Shown: piece after piece, positions 39,131 through 49,949 of the stretch
Layout of the letters: the number at the start of each line of letters is the position of its first letter
How positions within the stretch are numbered: the first letter of the stretch is position 1
From: Selaginella moellendorffii
Taxonomy: Eukaryota; Streptophyta; Lycopodiopsida; Selaginellales; Selaginellaceae
DNA length: 64,000 bases
Direction of reading: 5' to 3'
Assembly: GCF_000143415.4 (NCBI RefSeq)
Contig: NW_003314322.1
Location: 859,798 to 923,797, forward strand
Program-made: the position numbers and the translations under genes
The notes under the pieces: generated by a model
Databases searched by the model: none
Told to the model about the DNA's origin: nothing
What the model saw: the letters and a program-made list of their open reading frames with translations, nothing else

Positions 39131-40519
39131 TTAATCCGATTTGTCGTCGTTTATGGAGAGCAGAGTCATTGCTTGAACGCTCGCATCATCCAAGCTGTCC
39201 ATAGAGATCTGCACAAAACATAAGACCGCCATATGCAACAGGATGAAAATAATTCATTGACTTACTAGAAGTATGTCTTCGTCTGTTCCAAAAGACTTAC
39301 GTGCTTCGTCCAGCGCTTCAAGCGGCAGCTTATCGCTGCAACTGTAAAGACAAGATGTGAGGAGACAAAACACAGCGCCTAGCACCTTGAGCTTGATGGA
39401 TCTTTTATTTCGAACTCGTTGGTTTCTAGATCATACCCGCAAATAACCACATAATGGCCTGCAAAATCAACATCACCTGTAAAAGACGTGGGCACAAGAA
39501 AAAAGTCTCTTCACCTGTGTAGCCAGAATGTAACCCGCAACACAGACACACTTCGAGCCAAGGATGGCTGTAAGGACCAGGAGAAGCTCTAAGCAAATAT
39601 TCAGAATTTGAAAATAAAAAGTACCTGAGCTTGTGTTTGTCAACTAGCGCAATAGCAAGATATCGTCCAGAAAGAATCAGCATTGCCAATTCTTCGCCAG
39701 ATATGGACCTCCACTGTGTCACTTTCACTTGAGTGTCAAATGAGTGGATGTTATACTGCTACCTGTATCTGAATCCCAGCTTGAGGAGCTTTCTCAAACA
39801 GCTTATTTACCCGTTTCTCGTCAGCTTCCATATTATCCTGCACGATACCATTAGCTTCTCCATGAAAAGAACATTGCAACTACAACGAACATAGGTAGCT
39901 TTAACATGCAAAAGGCAGGCGATTCGACTTACACATCAAACTGTGGACGATCGACCTCTAAATACATACAGTTAGAAAGCGTTTGGAAAGAGCTACGCGT
40001 ACGAACCTTGTAGAAAGACTCGACTGCCAGAAGTGGATTTGCTCCAAGGGTGATCGTCAAAAAGGCCACGTCCACCGAAAAATGGCGAAGGAGATAAGCC
40101 AAATCAACAGTCCAAATGCTGCCAGCCACAGAGAAGAAAGAAAAATCAGCATAAGGTTGCCTATAGGACCAACCTCGTGTTACGACAGAGCTGGGACAAT
40201 GTCTTTAAATTACAGCTCTCAATCCCGAGAGCTCGAAGCACCATCGAGACACAAGCGAGCCCACAATCCCAGCTCCTAAGCTGGCGGACATGGGGAACCT
40301 GGAAAGAAGAACAAAAAGAACTATCACGGCACAATCATAGCAACGAAGAATTGCTATCTATAATATACTCACATCAATAGAATTCGACCGAGGAAGAGGT
40401 CTGTCACAGTCGATGAAAGGGGAATGCGCGGAATCCCATTTGTATATTTCCACGAGCGATTTCGTGGCCCAGGCACTGTTCGCGTTCCTCCGAGACCTAC
40501 CTCCTTCCGATCCCGCCAT
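39131..40519 (-). CDS. Guanylate_cyc_2 (plant guanylyl cyclase 1-like) protein
   Basis: Ten exons on the minus strand (40519-40373, 40298-40174, 40118-40007, 39955-39935, 39837-39763, 39713-39625, 39588-39515, 39458-39386, 39341-39266, 39208-39131) give 289 aa. It matches the family of Arabidopsis GC1 (At5g05930): VPHVRQ...WDCGLACVSMVL, SIWTVDLAYLLRHF, TITLGANP, SISGEELAMLILSGRYLAIALVD, GYTGHYVVICGYD, DEARKSFGTDEDILL. The papain-like Cys in WDCGLAC and the His in GYTGHYVV suggest a C39-peptidase-like fold. Guanylyl cyclase activity was reported for GC1 but is not evident from motifs. Exon 4 is a 21-nt microexon whose placement (acceptor TAGAG) is inferred from frame. Confidence 0.87.
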
Positions 40520-41131
40520 TCCCTTATCAGAGCATGATCTTCAGACAAATCCTGCGACAACGACAAAATCACCGGCCAGCGAGAGATTTTAGAGCAGCAG
40601 CTGGTATGAATCACCTCAAATCACTCCATTCTCGATCCTGGGACTCTCATCAGAGAGAGATCCCGCCGCGCTCGCCGCGCCGATGCCGATTCACCTAGAG
40701 ATCTCTCATCGACATTGCCGAAATCTCGCGCAATGCGGATTGGAGCGCGCCGCGCAGCCGCTCGCCCCTGGAAGGAAAACCTATGAATGAAACCACGGCT
40801 ATTTCCCAGCCAGAAAGCCTCCGCGGCATATTCCACCCTGTTCTCAAGCTTTTGGGGGGAATCGAACACCGGATGCGGTATATTCTACCCTGTTTTTCAA
40901 GCGGGGAATCGAACCCCGGACCTTCAACTAAAGCCCGGATTCGAACCCCAAATCGCGAGGGAGTTTTGTCTGGCGCGGGGCATGCAAGCTCGTCTAGAAA
41001 TACAAATCTAGGGCTATCAAGAAGAAGAAGCGGCGCCGCCAGGATACGCCAGTAGGGAGCGCTCGATCGATGGATTCGCGCGGCGTGTAGCTCATTCATT
41101 CATTCTCCGCGATCCATCGGACAGTAAGTAA
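40520..41131. other. Divergent promoter region, GC1-like / PP2C
   Basis: About 610 bp lie between two divergently transcribed genes. The T-arm-like repeats at 40821-40947 (listed separately) dominate the middle. Open frames here on both strands have no domain; the NRTPD- and SNPGPS-type peptides in them are translations of the T-arm motif. A CATTCATTCATT tract sits just upstream of the PP2C start. Confidence 0.5.
40821..40947 (-). repeat. Tandem repeat with three tRNA B-box (T-arm) motifs
   Basis: Three B-box-like motifs lie in one orientation (minus): 40859-40869 (one mismatch), 40905-40915 (exact GGAATCGAACC) and 40937-40947 (exact GGATTCGAACC). The first two sit at the ends of two diverged tandem units of about 45 bp (40821-40867 and 40872-40915), which share a GC.TATTC.ACCCTGTT.TCAAG block. 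No full tRNA cloverleaf or A-box is apparent. A tRNA-derived SINE relic or a pol III / TFIIIC-type site are both possible. Confidence 0.55.
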
Positions 41132-42204
41132 ATGGCGGGATCGTCGGCGACGAGGCTCATCCTGACCAGCGGCGGCATCGTTCCAGCTCCAGAATCGCTT
41201 CCACCGACCTCGCTGGATTTGCTGGAGGTGAGGCGGCAGTCCGGGGAGGGTTCCAGATGCCGGTTTGGCTGTGCGCTCGGGAAGAACTTGCTGGGGCACG
41301 CGTTTGAGGACCGGCACTACGCCAGGATCGTCGAGCACAAGGGGAAGGAGATCGCGATGTTTGGGGTGTATGACGGGCACAAAGGGGGCGAGGTAGCGGA
41401 CTTCCTCCAGCAGTATCTCTTCGACGCCATCTTGAGTCATCCACGCTTCGATGTGAATCCAAAGGAGGCGATCCGAGAGGCATACTTGGCATTGGACAAG
41501 AGGTTTGGTTTCCATCTTCGCTGGCTTGTTCTTCGTGTGATTGTGTTCCTTCCCAGGATTTTAGATCTGGGAAGCGTGAGGAGATCCGGCTCCACGGCCA
41601 CGACTTGCCTTCTCTTTGATGGATCCAAGCTCATTGTCGCAAACGTCGGGGATTCGCGGGCGGTGCTGTGCCGCGGTGGCGAGGCCGTGGTCGTCTCCGT
41701 GGATCACGAACCACAGAAGCCGGAAGAACGTGAGATGGTGAGACCGAAAAATCCGATTATTCCTCCACAGGTGGCAGCTCTGAGAGATTCCCAAAGCAAC
41801 ACGTAGCTCTCTCGAGTGTCGTGATCGTTGTGATCGTTGTGTCCACTTATGGTTTTCTTTTGTTGTGGCTTTGTCAGGTGGAATCCAAAGGTGGAGAAGT
41901 GAGCTTAACACTCGGTGGAATCTATCGCGTCGACCGACGGTTGGCCATGTCGAGAGCTTTCGGGGACTACGATCTCAAAGACCACATCACGGTAGAGCCG
42001 GACATATGGGAAGGCGAGCTCTCCTCGGACGATTTCTTCATCGTCGCCAGCGATGGGCTGTGGCACAAGGTGACGAGCGAGGAGGCCGTGAGCGTGGTCC
42101 TGGAGGAAGACGAGGCCGTGGTCGCTGCGGAGGAGCTCGTCGAGCTTGCCAAAGTGAAGAGGGAGACCGATGATATAACCATCGTCGTTGTCACGTTGAA
42201 GTGA
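41132..42204 (+). CDS. Protein phosphatase 2C
   Basis: Three exons (41132-41502, 41557-41737, 41878-42204) give 292 aa. It is a metal-dependent Ser/Thr phosphatase. PP2C motifs in order: FEDRHY (metal Asp), MFGVYDGHKGG (DG pair), SGSTATTCLL, VANVGDSRAVL, LAMSRAFGDYDLK, FFIVASDGLW and DDITIVVV (last metal Asp). It resembles the short plant PP2Cs of the PP2C10/39/44 type, not the ABA-receptor clade A, whose extended N-terminus is missing. Intron 1 is 54 nt, a multiple of three with no stop, so retained transcripts would insert 18 residues. The stop lies 79 nt from the convergent SNARE gene. Confidence 0.93.
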
Positions 42205-42283
42205 GCGAGCTAAGTAATTTTCAGTTCTATCGTCCAGCTTCCAGCCAAGGTTCTCTTTCCTTTTTCTCGATTACTTTGATTCA

Positions 42284-43289
42284 TCACTGGTGAAGGAGCT
42301 GGTGTTCGCGTTGATTTGCATTCTTGACGCGGAACTCCAGCTCCGAAACGTCGCCGTGGAGACGGCCCAAGCTCTCGTTTTGCCTGTGCAAGAAAGAGAG
42401 GTAAGTTTTGACAGAGAAGTTCTTCGTGGCTATGGCAAGTTACCTTCCAAGCTCGTCTCCCATGGTAGAGGACATCTCCTTGAGCTGATCCAGGACGCTG
42501 CTCAGGCTCGAGAGAGCTTCATCCTGCTTGGCTCGCTCATCCTTCCCCAGGATTCTCTCTTAAAGCTCGAAACAACGAACAAACAGAACGACTTTACCTG
42601 GACGTGGGACTGAAACGTCGAGGCCTGCTGAGGAGGCGAAGACGAAGATTTCGGAGCCACTCCATTGCCCTCGAAGAACTCTTTCCGATCGGGATGAGCA
42701 GCAGCATGGACTGGATTATCTGATGAAAGATCATAGCTATAGCCATGAAAGAGGGAAAGAACTTTAGCTATGTACCGTGGTGGAAGTCCAGGGGTCCGCT
42801 CAATTCCTGGCCTCTCTTGGGCCGCCAGGGCCTGGAAAAGATGCCTCCAAGGCTGGCCAGAAGTTTCTCCCCCTGTGATCGATGATCCAAAGTTGTTGAC
42901 AAGGATAGAACGAAGAAAAGATTTCCAAGTACCTTGTTAAGTTCTTGCTCGAGCACTAGCGCCGACTCGTGCGTGCGCCGGATCTGCTGGCCTTGCTCGT
43001 GGAGCTGGACGATCGTCTGCGTCGCCTCGTGCCTCATATCCTCGGCCACGCGGAGGCAGCTCTGGATGGCGGACGTGGTCTCCTGGGATGTGCCCAGAGC
43101 TTGCTGCTGGAGCTCTTGCAGATCTTCGTCATCGCCATCTAGATCCCGGCGAAGCCCGGCGCCCGGAGGAGGAGCGGAGGACGCTCGACTGTGATTACTG
43201 GGCGAATGATTTCCCAGGAGAGCTTGGCGCTGCTGGAAAGCGCTGGAATCTCGCAGAAGAAGCTCCGCCGAGGGCGATTTGTGAGACAT
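42284..43289 (-). CDS. SNAP-25-type Qb+Qc SNARE (SNAP33-like)
   Basis: Five exons on the minus strand (43289-42933, 42872-42776, 42719-42598, 42541-42444, 42383-42284) give 257 aa. Plant SNAP33-type proteins pair with syntaxins at the plasma membrane or cell plate to drive vesicle fusion. There are two SNARE helices: the first spans ALGTSQETTSAIQSCLRVAEDMRHEATQTI ... QGQQIRRTHESA, and the second spans EALSSLSSVLDQLKEMSSTM ... LGRLHGDVSELEFRVKNANQR. No membrane anchor and no palmitoylated Cys cluster between them, as usual in plants. GEKLLASLGGIFSRPWRPK matches the family linker. The start of exon 4 is uncertain: an acceptor 15 nt upstream (42556) also keeps frame and would give 262 aa. Confidence 0.9.
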
Positions 43290-43532
43290 CCTTGGAGAAA
43301 GAAAGATAGGCCAAGAGGGTATCAATGCCGCATTGCGATCGTCGTGACTGACCTAGTGCGGCGATGGCGATGGCGATGGCGACGATCCGGGAGCTGCCTT
43401 ATAGATCTGTGGCGCCGTGGCAAGGAAAGGGCGAGAGAGGAGGAGATCAAGAGACGCCGCTAGAGAGAACTTGAATGGGACACAAGGAGGGAAACCCAAA
43501 CGTTATTTTTCTTCTTTAATGGATGGGATTTT

Positions 43533-44909
43533 TTAGTAGAACACATCGTCAGCGTGTAAATGCGCTGTGAGATTCAAGCTGTCGAGCATTGGCTCCCCGA
43601 GCTTGTTCACCGTAAAGCTCGAGATCCCACTGTTGTTTATGTCGATCGCTCGAAACCTATCCAAGAAAGTTAGCAACGGCAAAACTTGCGAGTAGAATTA
43701 TCAAGACTAGAACTATGGGATGCAAGACTTTCTTAAAAGAAAGTCTTGTTTACGAGTGAAAAGATCGTACCTTTCCGGTTCTAATCCCAGTGCTGTGCAA
43801 ATGAGTGCTCGAAGAATCGACTTGTGAGTAACAACGAGCACGGTTTGTCCCTGTCAAGTGAAATGGAAGTAATGAAACTCTCTCTGAGAAAAGAGGGAGA
43901 GAGAACGAGCTTACAGATCCGGCGAGCATTTCGGCCCAAGCTTTCTTCGCCCTGCCCCACAGATTGACGACGGGATAGACGCCATTCACGTTGAAGTTCC
44001 TTGGATCTTCTCTCCAGGCTTTGAACAGTTCGGGAAACTCTTGCCTTGCGTCCTCTAGAAAAGAAAATGCTTTGTAGACAACCAAGAAGCGTGGCAAAGC
44101 TTACGATTTTTCATTCCTTCTAGGAACAGCAGGTTGGCTTCTCCCAAACTCTCAAGAAAAATCAATGGCTCCTCCCGACCAGACCACATAATCTCGGCAC
44201 TAGACTGCTTCAAAACAACGCTATCAAAGAGATACATGTAGAAGAAAAACTACCACCTTGGCTCGGGAGATGGGACTAGCGTAGCACTTGTCAAACTTAA
44301 TCTTCGAAAGAGCATGCTTGCACCGTTGTGCTTGGGAAACTCCAATCTCCGTGAGAACCGACTTGTCTGAGCTGCCCTGGATCAAAGGAAACAAGACATC
44401 AAACGAGAAAAATCACTACCACAGCTTACCTGAATCCGGCCCTCCTCGTTCCATGAGCTTAATCCATGCCTCACGAGAAAGAACCTCTTACCAGCGGCTA
44501 GAGGAGTGGGAATTAACGGGTCGGTCGCTCCTCGAAAATCCAGAGCCGTCCCCGTGACCCATTCCAGCGCTCTCGTGGCGTAGCTGGAATTGCCATTCAG
44601 AGACAAGCGTCCACTCTCCTCTAAAGTTTTGGATAAGAAGAAAATCTATGCTGATAGAACGATAACGATAGGGAACGACTTACTTGCGGAATTCGAGGAA
44701 GAGGCAGCAGTAGAAGTGGACGCGTCGTGAGAAGAAGCCGATGCCCGGATGACAAACCCTACATTGCCGGAATTTCTCCTCCGCTTGGAGGAGGCGATGC
44801 AGCTGCCGCCAAGATTGAGCGAGAAGCTCCACCAGCTGCGCGCGAACTGAGCGCTGGCGGAGGAGGAGGCGGCGGAGGAGCAAGAACACGGAGCCACAAT
44901 GTCCGCCAT
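43533..44909 (-). CDS. Histidine-phosphatase (PGM-like), CA1P-phosphatase related
   Basis: Seven exons on the minus strand (44909-44684, 44620-44430, 44376-44257, 44204-44105, 44054-43915, 43850-43771, 43656-43533) give 326 aa. N-terminal Ser/Ala/Arg-rich chloroplast-type leader (about 1-75). The phosphoglycerate-mutase-like domain has the RHG catalytic motif in FFLVRHGLSSWNEEGRIQGSSD, a second catalytic His in VLVVTHKSILRAL, and an AEIMWSG segment. It resembles 2-carboxy-D-arabinitol-1-phosphatase (At5g22620), which dephosphorylates the night-time Rubisco inhibitor. The Arabidopsis protein is longer, and this one has only the histidine phosphatase domain, so the substrate is unproven. Exon 4 could begin 3 nt earlier (44207). 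Confidence 0.88.
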
Positions 44910-45039
44910 TGCGGCGGGCAGGATATTTTGAAAATAGAGACGATGCTTAATAGGCTAAAAATCCCCGCGAATATCTTAAGATTCTACCGTACGATTTAAA
45001 CTGGAAGCTTAAGATATTCGCAAGTACGGATGGAGGTTC

Positions 45040-46863
45040 ATGGATCTAGAGCTCGAGCGTTTCTCTAGGCTGCTACGAGACTGTGGAGACTCGAGAGATT
45101 TAGGGCGAGGACGAAAGCTCCACCGAGAGATTCTTAGCGGTGGCGAGCACCTCAGGCACTGCAAGCTTCTCAACGATCAGCTGATACACATGTACGGGAA
45201 ATGTGGGAGCGCCGTCGATGCCTGGGACGTGTTCTGCGGGATCAACGGCTCGGATCTCCTTTCCTGGAATCTCATGCTCAGTGCATATGCTCAGAATGGG
45301 CAACTGGGAAAAGCGAGAGAAGTGTTTGAACGTATTCCACGGCGAGATGTTGTTACATGGACGGCTATGATCACTGCTTGTCATTGCGGTAATTCCTTAG
45401 AAAAATCGAAAAACTACTTTGATTCGATGCCGGAAAGAAACGTAGTTACTTGGACGGCCATGGCTACTGCATTTGCCGGAGCTGGGTATTTAGAAGAAGC
45501 CCGGATAATCTTCGAGAAGATGCCCGAGTGGAATCTTGTGACCTGGAACTCCATGGTCGAAGCATATTGTTCCAGCAATGAGTTGGATGAGGCCAAGGTG
45601 ATCTATGATAGCATGCCCCAAAAGACAATGGGAGCCATGACGTCGTTCATTCGTGTTTATGCAGAGAATGGGGATGTAGAAGCTGCAAAGATTCTATTTG
45701 ATAGTATGCCTTACCATGATGAAATTTCTTGTGTAAGCGTAATGGCAGGATTTGTATATGACTGTTCTTTAGACCGAGCATTGTTTGTGTTCAACAATAT
45801 ACAATACCAAAGTATATTGTCTTGGACATCTATGATCTGGGGTTATATTCAGATGGGCCACCTTGAGGAGGCAAAGGTGGTGTTTGACTCAATGCCTCTC
45901 TACAATGTGGTGGCTTTAAATGCTATGCTACAAATTCATGTTATAAACAGAAGTGTCAAGGAAACAAAGCACGTATTTGAGCGAATGTGTCAAAAGAATC
46001 TAGTCTCGTGGACTTTGATGCTTTTGGCATATGCCCAAGATGGTTATTTCTTGGATGCTCAGAGATTGTTTGAGAAGATGCCAGAGAGAAACGTTGTAAT
46101 TTGCAGTGCTGTGATGGAAATGTATACCCAAATGGGGAGTTTGGATCAAGCACTGGATATATTCCATTCGATGCCCATTCATAATGTGGTTTCATGCACA
46201 ATAGCTTTACAAATCAGATCCTTGTTAGGTAGCAGCATTGAGGATCTTAGGGTGATGCTAGAAAGATTTCCCCAGAAAGACATTGTTTCACTTAATGTAA
46301 TGCTCGCTGAATATGCCCGAAGAGGGTATATGGACGAAAGCATAAACTTCTTCTATTTTGTAATGCCCTTCCACAACACCTCATCCTACATCCTACTACT
46401 TGAATCTTACCTTTACAATGGCCATGTTTTTTTAACCAAAGAACTATACGCAAACATGCCAAAAGAAAGTACTATTGCCTCCAAAGCCATAATAACCGCA
46501 TATGCCCATTCAGGGCATCTGCTACATGCAAAAACCACCTTTGACAGATCTCTGTGTCGAGATCTTGACATGTGGACAGCTCTGATTTGCGCCTATGGCC
46601 GTTGTGCGCAATGCAGAGAAGCCCTAGAGATCTTCCACGAGCTGGTTTCCAGCGGAATCAATCCCGACGCAATCACCTTCTTGAGTTTGCTCTTTGTCTG
46701 TAGCCACTCAGGATCTTTAAAAATCGCCCAAGAGTGCTTTTCTTCAATGGTGATTGATTACGAAATCTCACCCATTCCAGAGCACTTGAGCTGCATCGTT
46801 GACATATTAGATCGCAATTTCCAACCAATACTAGCTAGAGGTCATATAATTCATGCTAGATAG
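45040..46863 (+). CDS. PLS-type pentatricopeptide repeat protein, truncated C-terminus
   Basis: Intronless frame of 607 aa. Around 16 PPR motifs are visible, many ending in a VVTWTAMI or SWNLML phrase and containing MPERNVV, as in plant PLS-type organellar RNA-binding PPR proteins. The array runs to DAITFLSLLFVCSHSGSLKIAQECF and EHLSCIVDILDR, the point just before the E motif. There the protein diverges (NFQPILARGHIIHAR) and stops. E/E+ and DYW domains are therefore absent, suggesting a truncation by rearrangement. No clear organelle leader is present before the first repeats. It is divergent with the CA1P-like gene, 130 bp away. It may be functional as a pure PPR protein or a recent pseudogene. 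Confidence 0.85.
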   Translation: MDLELERFSRLLRDCGDSRDLGRGRKLHREILSGGEHLRHCKLLNDQLIHMYGKCGSAVDAWDVFCGINGSDLLSWNLMLSAYAQNGQLGKAREVFERIPRRDVVTWTAMITACHCGNSLEKSKNYFDSMPERNVVTWTAMATAFAGAGYLEEARIIFEKMPEWNLVTWNSMVEAYCSSNELDEAKVIYDSMPQKTMGAMTSFIRVYAENGDVEAAKILFDSMPYHDEISCVSVMAGFVYDCSLDRALFVFNNIQYQSILSWTSMIWGYIQMGHLEEAKVVFDSMPLYNVVALNAMLQIHVINRSVKETKHVFERMCQKNLVSWTLMLLAYAQDGYFLDAQRLFEKMPERNVVICSAVMEMYTQMGSLDQALDIFHSMPIHNVVSCTIALQIRSLLGSSIEDLRVMLERFPQKDIVSLNVMLAEYARRGYMDESINFFYFVMPFHNTSSYILLLESYLYNGHVFLTKELYANMPKESTIASKAIITAYAHSGHLLHAKTTFDRSLCRDLDMWTALICAYGRCAQCREALEIFHELVSSGINPDAITFLSLLFVCSHSGSLKIAQECFSSMVIDYEISPIPEHLSCIVDILDRNFQPILARGHIIHAR

Positions 46864-47999
46864 AGGACTGCATGTAAGAGGATCCTTGACTCTTGGCTAT
46901 ACTCCAGTTTTCAATTCACTGATTTTTAAAGTGTAGCATTTGGGACCTCCAGAATTAACTGGTTCTTGCTTCTATGTACTTTTACATGAGCTTTGATCCA
47001 AATTCTTTTATACCTACAGCTGTAGGGCACACTTCTTGTAAGTAGAGCTTCCATGCTATATATCCCCCATATTTATGCCAGCAAGGCAACTTTGGTCATG
47101 TGGAGGACATCTACCATATTCTTTATCAATGCCCAAACCATCAGCATCTATGGGATCATATAACCCTTCATCAGGGATTGAGCATCCATGTTAGTGATGG
47201 AGGTTAGTTGTAGTAAATTGTCCAAAGTGTAAGTGATTAAATTTTCATTCTATTTTAGTACCACTTAAAAGAGTAACTTCCATAGGTCTACAGGAGTCCT
47301 ACCAAAACAGTCATTAAATTACATGGTGAGAAACGACCGCACATACCACATGGCATTGACGCTGAGATCTAGCCACAAGATCCCACTCTCATGGTGCCGA
47401 GAGCGCTGCCGCCAGGATTGCTGCTGCCCCGGCCGAAATATTGCCACCACGGCCTAGAATCCCGTCCTAGCATCACCCTAGCACAGCCGGATACCGCCCT
47501 TGTATAGCTCTTAACACCTGACAAAATCAATCTACAATTCTGTGTTTTATAAACGAATTCAAATTACACTGAGGTTAATTTCTTTGCTTCTGATCAAGCG
47601 GCCTGCATTTTGGTTCAGCAATTTCAATGAGGCAGCTGGATGAAAGAATGTATGAAAAGTTTATAACGCACTTAAGCTCTTGTCCTGGAAAGCGGAATTG
47701 ACTTGGGGAGAGAGTATGGTGATAATGATATAATCAACATCACATAATATCAGCTGGGGTGGAGATGGTGCTTGATAGGTAGTGCTGCCACTCTCTTCTC
47801 AGTGCATGCAAATGTATCAGAACTTAGGTAAGCGCTGAGGATATTGGAGTTGAATCCATAAGTTGTTGACTTATATCCAACTTGTCGTTTAGGATCTTCT
47901 AATATTGGTTTTACCACCTAAATTGGGAAATAAAAACCGTGAAGAGAAGGAACTTTCACGTCTTTTGGTAATAGAAGTTTTTTACTTAGATAAGAAGAA
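46864..47999. other. Intergenic, transposon-derived remnants
   Basis: Apart from the LINE-like remnant at 47050-47213, this stretch contains a GC-richer island (about 47330-47510) in AT-rich DNA without a coding signal. From about 47.7 kb it also contains the upstream region of the small secreted-protein pseudogene. That upstream region shares TGGTTTTACCACC with the mirrored copy at 50.4 kb. Confidence 0.4.
47050..47213 (+). mobile_element. LINE reverse-transcriptase C-terminal zinc-finger remnant
   Basis: One frame reads through about 50 codons to TAG (47211-47213) with the pattern C-QQGNFGHVEDIYHILYQCP, then NHQHLWDHI. This resembles the zf-RVT tail of plant non-LTR retrotransposons (C...C/H...H...C with a following LW). 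No reverse transcriptase core remains nearby, so it is an isolated fossil. Confidence 0.45.
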
Positions 48000-48416
48000 A
48001 TGAAGAAATATTTCTCACTGGTTTTCTATTTATATTATCTTGTTAATAAAGCATACTTTATGAGTGATGGATATACATGGAATTGTTTACCTTATTCTTT
48101 AAGAGTTTCTAATGCAGATATTTGTAAATGTGAAAATGATATTTTTCATTCCCTTAATCGAAATCAAACTGGAAGACTATCATTTACTCATGGTCTTGCA
48201 AAAGTAACTGCATATATTGCAATACATAGTAGTGTAACTTCAAGTGATTTAAATGAAGCTTTGAACATAATATGAGATAAATGCATAACACCTTTTAATA
48301 AAGGTGGAGCTGTATATCTAAGAAATGGGTCACTTAATGTAAGAATTGAGGCAATAAGAACTGAGTTATCTCTAGAGGTATCAGAAAATCCTCAACTTGC
48401 TAAACAAAATTGCTAA
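48000..48416 (+). pseudogene. Small secreted cysteine-containing protein, copy 1 (TGA-interrupted)
   Basis: A 417-nt unit matching in length and aligned sequence the intact minus-strand copy at 49950-50366. It starts MKKYFSLVFYLYYLV (signal-peptide-like) and reads 91 codons to TGA (48273-48275). The frame then stays open to TAA at 48414-48416. The TGA lies where the other copy has TGG (Trp), followed by DKCIT in both. The two copies keep the five Cys, the FTHGL, VTAYI, LNEALNII and NGSLNVRIE blocks, and similar upstream sequence. A single nonsense change in an otherwise well-kept frame suggests recent inactivation, or readthrough. Family unknown. Confidence 0.65.
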
Positions 48417-48694
48417 TGTAAGAAAAAATCATAATATTATTTTATTATTGACTATAATTTTAGTCATTTATTTCTTCCAAGAATAATTGTGAAAAAAATT
48501 TAATAATTATAATATTTAAATGCAGTTTCTACAGGGCAAACATTAAAATAGCTATAAGAATTATTGTAATATTAAAATTTTAAAAATCCAATCTAATGAG
48601 AATCTTGTATATTAAATATATGAAAAATAAGTCAATATCATTTCTAATTGAGTGATAAATTTCTGCAATACCACTATTAATTTCAACTTCTCTA

Positions 48695-49015
48695 AGCTCC
48701 AATGGAGCTTGGAAGTCCACAAGCTCCAAGCTCCAATTGTTGTGCCTCCAAGTGATACTTACCTCAAGTGTTACTCCTCTAAATAAGTGTTGCTTGCCTC
48801 CAAGTGTTCTACCTCTAAATGTTACTTTCTCCAAGTTGTTATGCCTCTAAGTGTTATTTCCCTCAAAATATCAATTTTTATACTTCCAAGTTTTGCCACC
48901 AAATGTTGCTTATCTCAAAGTGTTGTGAAGTGTTATGCCTCCAAAGTGTTGCTTGTGTGACTTTACCTCCAAGTGTTGTGCCTCTAAATGTTGTTTGAAG
49001 TGTTATTGAACTATT
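48695..49015. repeat. Degenerate CCTCCAAGTGTTG minisatellite
   Basis: About twelve to fifteen imperfect, irregularly spaced units of about 15-25 bp, built on CCTCCAAGTGTTG and CCTCTAAATGTT, are strung together. They are too diverged for an exact period. No coding potential is seen. Confidence 0.6.
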
Positions 49016-49320
49016 GCTTAATTTGCTAGGTGTCAAGAGTTTGTCGTTGTGAGGAGAGGAAATAACAAAACTGCTAATAAAAATACTAAAATAATGAAGA
49101 ATTTTCATTTTATGACAAAAATTGTGAGTATAAAGTCCTTAAAACTGTACTTTTCTAAAGGTTTTATAAATTAATTTAACTCCTAGCTAATCCAAAAACC
49201 TACTAGGTATATGAATCTACATATGAAACTCATAGTTCAATAAGTAAGAATTTATTGTTAAACATATAAAACCAAAAGTTAGATCAATTGAAGAAATAAA
49301 AAATTAAAGGAATTTTAAAA

Positions 49321-49321
<1 letters not shown>

Positions 49322-49369
<48 letters not shown>
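49322..49369. repeat. (TA)n microsatellite
   Basis: An uninterrupted run of about 23 TA dinucleotides lies in the spacer between the two inverted secreted-protein copies, with a shorter TA run at 49377-49390. As an inverted-repeat-prone sequence it could form a hairpin. Confidence 0.95.
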
Positions 49370-49371
<2 letters not shown>

Positions 49372-49949
49372 TTAAATATATATATATATTTTAAGATTCT
49401 ATGAAATATAATTTAAAATGATATTTTTATAAGAAGACAACATATTTGCCTTAACCTGAAAAAAATATTATATGAAATAAGTTATGATGTTTTTAAGAGT
49501 AGCATGCTAAAATGTATATGCATATATTATGCAAGAAGCTCAACAAAAGACACATTCTATTTGACTCTATTACCAGTGTGATTTTGTAACCTTATATATA
49601 GTTAGATTTATTTAAATTATAATTTCAAAATATTAAATAAATAATAAATTATTTTTATTTGACAGAAACTTTAACTAATATTTATAATTTAAATAAAAAA
49701 TTTAATAAGTAAATATAACTAATAAATAATAAACTAAAATACAAAAGATATTGTTTTTATAAAATTTAATAGGAGAGAACTATTCTCAAAAAATCTTAAC
49801 ATAAATCTTTGAGAAAAAGAATAATGAAAATCAATCTCAAAAACTTAATGTAATGTTTTTTATGAATATATATGAAAAAATTTAAATTTAAATGCACTAA
49901 ATATTTTTTAAAAATTTATCTTGATTCTTACTGATTTATTTAGAAGTAT

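Larger units (their letters stand above)
48417..49949. other. AT-rich spacer between inverted gene copies
   Basis: The interval separating the two inverted copies contains the AAGTGTT minisatellite and the TA microsatellite listed separately. Otherwise it is very AT-rich with no gene, RNA or transposon domain that I can see. Confidence 0.5.

Noticed and set aside
48695-49015. CRISPR-like array of short repeats
   Set aside because: Repeats are irregular, degenerate and without unique spacers, and the sequence is eukaryotic. It is an ordinary minisatellite.
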